Shown: positions 60,867 through 64,000 of the stretch, in pieces
Position numbering within the stretch: position 1 is the stretch's first letter
Layout of the letters: every line of letters starts with the position of its first letter
Assembly (NCBI GenBank): GCA_029582265.1
Contig: CM055821.1
Coordinates: 43,343,694-43,407,693, forward strand
Source of the DNA: Zoroaster sp. YZ-2022
Taxonomy: Eukaryota > Echinodermata > Asteroidea > Forcipulatida > Zoroasteridae
Reading direction: 5' to 3'
Length of the DNA: 64,000 nucleotides
Translations under genes and position numbers: made by a program
The notes under the pieces: model-generated
What the model was told of the DNA's origin: nothing
The model's database searches: none
What the model saw: the letters and a program-made list of their open reading frames with translations, nothing else

Positions 60867-63230
60867 GCAAGTGTTTATTTCTGTCAGTCAATTATTAACT
60901 ATTTTGTGGTTGTTTCAGATAAAACATTGATGGTAGGGAAGTGAATATTTAGTTTTTTTTCGTAACATCAAGTTATCGTTTAGTGTTGTCAGCGTAGCGA
61001 AATTTAAGAAAATGTATAATTTGTTACACCCACTGCATATTTTCCATGTGTTAATCTGAATGCATTATGTCTCCATGTAGACCTATAAGCTAATTACCGG
61101 TATACTTCGATTGCGAAACTTGGTAGAAATGGCCTTCATTACTGTGCTACACGTACCTACAGAAAACAAATTTTGATGAAGTTGACTGGTGCGTTGAGTG
61201 ACAGTTTGTATGGGTAGATCAGTGAATGTCAAGGCGAACGCTAACCCTTTCACAGCAGTTTATTTAGACTGCACTTTGCAATGTAGAATGAGTAACGAGC
61301 TGCCGGCAGACGAAAACAAAACATTGTCGAGTTAAGCTAACTCCAAAAGCGCCCGCTAACAAGCATGTTGAAATATCTGCTCTGGAAGAACAGGCAGAGA
61401 ATTTAGCCCAAGTCAATGTTGTCATTTTTAGCATGGCATCCTTGACATTGTCACCGCGGAAAATTTGCTAACTATGGTTTCTTTTATGATCACTTGGTCG
61501 TGGATATATCTTTTAAGAATATAGTTTGAGCCCAGGGACTAGACCGCTATTGTACATGCAACGGTTAATAATAAAGATTGTTTTGTGATGACGGAGTGGG
61601 AAGGTGCCGGATTAACTGAATGAGCGTAACTTAAAATAAACCAGAAACATTATAACGCGCTTCCACGACAAAGTTGATCATTGCACACTATTGTCAAAGT
61701 GTTATTCGTCACTCTTCTCAGATCAGAAGGTTGACCCTGCCAACGTACCTGTGATTTGACAAATCTTGTAGAGCCTGTGAGCTTTTAGAAGATTTGCGTT
61801 TGCTTTCTTAACTTAAACCTGGGGTCCTTAACCGAGTAAGGAATGCAGTAGCATGAATGGCCTTATGCAGTAGATGATCAGTCTTAAAAGAAGAAAAACT
61901 TGGACGAAAGTACAATTTTTGGGATTATTATTCAGAGGGGCCTTGTCTGTACAAATCTCTTTATCTCTGGTTGAAGTAACACCTGTGAATTATTCAGAAA
62001 GCGGTAGCACCTTATTGGCTTTTAACACCTTCCAATCAAACCTCTTAATCGTTCTATCACCTGTGATAGTGCCTGTTTACTCGGCCATCACAACGCATGT
62101 TTTATACATGTGTAAGCTAATCGAAATACAATTCGATTAAGTTATTAAGAATACAATCAGTGTAATGAGCGGGCTAATTTTGAAGTGCAAACATCATATT
62201 GGGAAATGCTTTGTATTGGTTCTTAACAAATAAGGGCAACAAGACTGGAGCTGCACATTAAAATTAATTATAATATTATTGGGTTTTTCCTTGAAAATAA
62301 TCATCGGACACCATCATGGTTGCTTTATTATGCTTCTTCCAAAAACTAATTGTATTTTTTATATTATAATTTCCAGGTACAAATCTCAAAGCGTTAGATA
62401 AATCTGGCAGAAGATACCGACAGATTCTTCACTTCAATTTGTCGACCATTCCATCCAAGGAAACCATTACGGGAGCTCATCTCCGATTAGAGTTCTTGGA
62501 CACCATCAAGAACATGAGGCCTTCATCCAAGATCCACCTGAAACTTTACCAAGTCACCCAGACCGTATCTGACATCAGGTCTTCCAGAGAGGTAGACGCG
62601 AGAGGTACCTTGCAGTTGTTAACATCTCTTTCGATAGACTTGTCAGAAGATTCTTCCAAGACCATCAACATGCTCCCCATAGTACAAGAATGGCGGACGG
62701 GTGTCATCGAGAACACGGGTCTGTACGTTGCAGTTGACATTCCAAAATCGGAGGGTATTCCGAAACGAAAGGCGAACACCATCTTGGCGAAGAAACTCGC
62801 GAAGCTACAGAGAAGAACAGCCAGGCTGGTTGTAGTTTCAGTAGATGGGGAGCAGTGCAGGAACAGGTTTCGACGAAATGCGGACGAAGAGGAAATCGTC
62901 CGTGATACCCACCCAAATCTTTGTCAGAAGCGGCTGCTGTACGTTAGCTTCCGAGATGTGGGGTGGCAAGATTGGATTATCGCGCCCATGGGGTACCAGT
63001 CATACTTCTGTGGTGGTGACTGTCCCTTCCCGTTGGACAGTGTGCTGAATGGTACCAACCACGCTATCATCCAATCGCTGGTGAACTCAGCCGATCCAAC
63101 ATCGGCTCCAAAGGTGTGCTGTGCACCAACGAGACTTTCGGCAATTTCAATGCTGTACTTTGACAATGAAGACAATGTAGTGTTGAGACAATATGAAGAT
63201 ATGGTTGTAGAGTCATGTGGATGTCGTTAA
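60566..63230 (+). CDS. ADMP-like BMP/TGF-beta ligand (two exons, gene span)
   Basis: Joined exons 60566-60866 and 62377-63230 encode 384 residues: signal peptide (about 1-24), prodomain, furin-type site RFRR (about residues 264-267) and a 117-residue mature domain with seven cysteines. Mature landmarks are [81 protein letters not shown]. The closing EDNVVLR-Y-DMVV-CGCR pattern and the short prodomain favour anti-dorsalizing morphogenetic protein over BMP2/4 or BMP5-8, but the call is from memory of the family and not from a search. Family role: a secreted dimer acting through BMP receptors and Smad1/5/8 in dorsoventral or left-right patterning, often under feedback with Chordin. The start at 60566 is the first of two adjacent ATGs; a start at 60569 is equally possible. 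Confidence 0.85.
60867..62376 (+). other. GC-AG intron of the ligand gene
   Basis: The donor is AG|GCAAGT and the acceptor ATTTCCAG|GT. Only this GC site gives a phase-1 junction (G + GT) that keeps [14 protein letters not shown] in frame; the nearest GT (four bases on) would shift the frame. The 1.5-kb interior has no recognised gene. Confidence 0.85.
62377..63230 (+). CDS. ADMP-like ligand exon 2 (prodomain end, cleavage site, mature ligand)
   Basis: Opens with the prodomain ([32 protein letters not shown]), then a basic stretch, the RFRR cleavage site and an acidic NADEEE start to the mature peptide. All seven cysteines, including the single Cys of the CC-AP segment expected for a disulfide dimer, are present. 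Stop TAA at 63228-63230. Confidence 0.92.
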
Positions 63231-63254
63231 TTTCAAACTAATAATTTCAAATCA

Positions 63255-63260
63255 AATAAA
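63255..63260 (+). terminator. candidate polyadenylation signal of the ligand gene
   Basis: AATAAA 25 bases after the stop; further AATAAA sites at 63352-63357 and 63479-63484 give more usual 3' UTR lengths and may be the ones used. Confidence 0.35.
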
Positions 63261-63484
63261 CAAGACAGTAACAGAGTAAGAGGAATACAATTCCTATATG
63301 GGACCAGTGGTTGTTGTTCATGTACCTGGCTTATATTATTAGTTCAAGGGCAATAAACGTTTTTAAAACACCAGCTAGTTCATAAAGTCGTTCGTAAAGC
63401 ATCTCACTACAAGTAGTAACCAATCAGTCACAGTAAAAACAAAAAGGGGAGGATAATCACAGATCACACAAAGATGGCAATAAA

Positions 63485-64000
63485 TGTTTGCGTACGCATC
63501 AAATAATGTGTTAGGATATATATTCTGACCACTTTAAAAGAATTATTACAACGCCAAGCGATTCACTATAGAAATGCTTAATATAGTTTGTATCTGAAAA
63601 TAATGTACAAAAATGCTAAAACGCATGTAAATTACAAATAAGCTATTTAATGTGTTTATAATGTAAATATGGAAAAATATTAAACTATACACAATTTGTT
63701 TTAAGATAATTGCTCCTCCTGCTGACTGAGTCTTGCTACATTATCAAAAATGCCTTATAAAAAGTTCTTAAGAAATGCATAGTTATTCCATAGGCCTATG
63801 CCTATTGCTCACAAATGCGCTATTTGGGCTTAGTCAATTTCCAATCATAATATGAAATGATATGATAACAAAATTTAAGTTTCTTTAAAGACATATCACC
63901 TGTGTTTTTCGTTACCGGTATTGTACCGGCAATTTCCACCAACTTTGGTTAAATCGGAACGTTCATTATTTCTTTTCGGAGATATTATTTTCTTTTCTAA
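63485..64000. other. downstream flank, nothing recognised
   Basis: AT-rich sequence with no supportable feature. Confidence 0.35.

Overview
This is a eukaryotic, intron-rich, AT-rich nuclear window full of decayed transposons. It holds two protein-coding genes that can be reconstructed from the sequence. An ADMP-type TGF-beta ligand, together with Penelope-like elements, tRNA-derived SINEs, L2/CR1-like LINEs and many MITEs, suggests a marine invertebrate deuterostome. An echinoderm is my best guess; this is inference and not proven by the bases.

Gene 1 (about 3.4-38.2 kb, + strand) is a receptor tyrosine kinase. Ten exons from 14536 to 38217 join in consistent phase. They encode a fibronectin type III module bounded by phase-1 introns, one transmembrane helix, a complete tyrosine-kinase domain (GKGQFG, AVK, HRD, DFG) and an acidic, tyrosine-containing tail with a stop at 38215-38217. 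Three further upstream exons (3396, 9483, 12088) fit the phase chain but are less certain. The 5' end and signal peptide lie outside the window or were not found. Gene 2 (60566-63230, + strand) is a two-exon secreted BMP/ADMP-family ligand of 384 residues with signal peptide, furin site and seven-cysteine domain. Its single intron uses a GC donor.

The introns of gene 1 hold most of the mobile DNA. At 5.4-8.1 kb a CACTA-ended MITE is split by a truncated LINE. At 13.7-14.4 kb an hAT-like MITE sits inside a TTAA MITE. At 16.6-20 kb there are a tRNA-SINE, a LINE 3' fragment, a second SINE and a decayed endonuclease/reverse-transcriptase LINE. At 21.9-28.4 kb there are Penelope-like elements (RT plus GIY-YIG), a 1.7-kb-arm inverted repeat, hammerhead ribozymes and a multimeric tRNA-SINE. 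At 30.7 kb a SINE abuts a splice acceptor. At 35.2-36.5 kb three elements are nested inside one another.

From 38.2 to 60.5 kb I see no convincing gene. There are further MITEs (one with 9-bp target duplications), an L2-like LINE 3' end, another tRNA-SINE with 12-bp duplications, a 480-bp tandem duplication about 4.2-5.1 kb upstream of the ligand gene, and a few short coding-like stretches I could not assign. The two genes are a receptor and a ligand, but nothing here shows that they act together.
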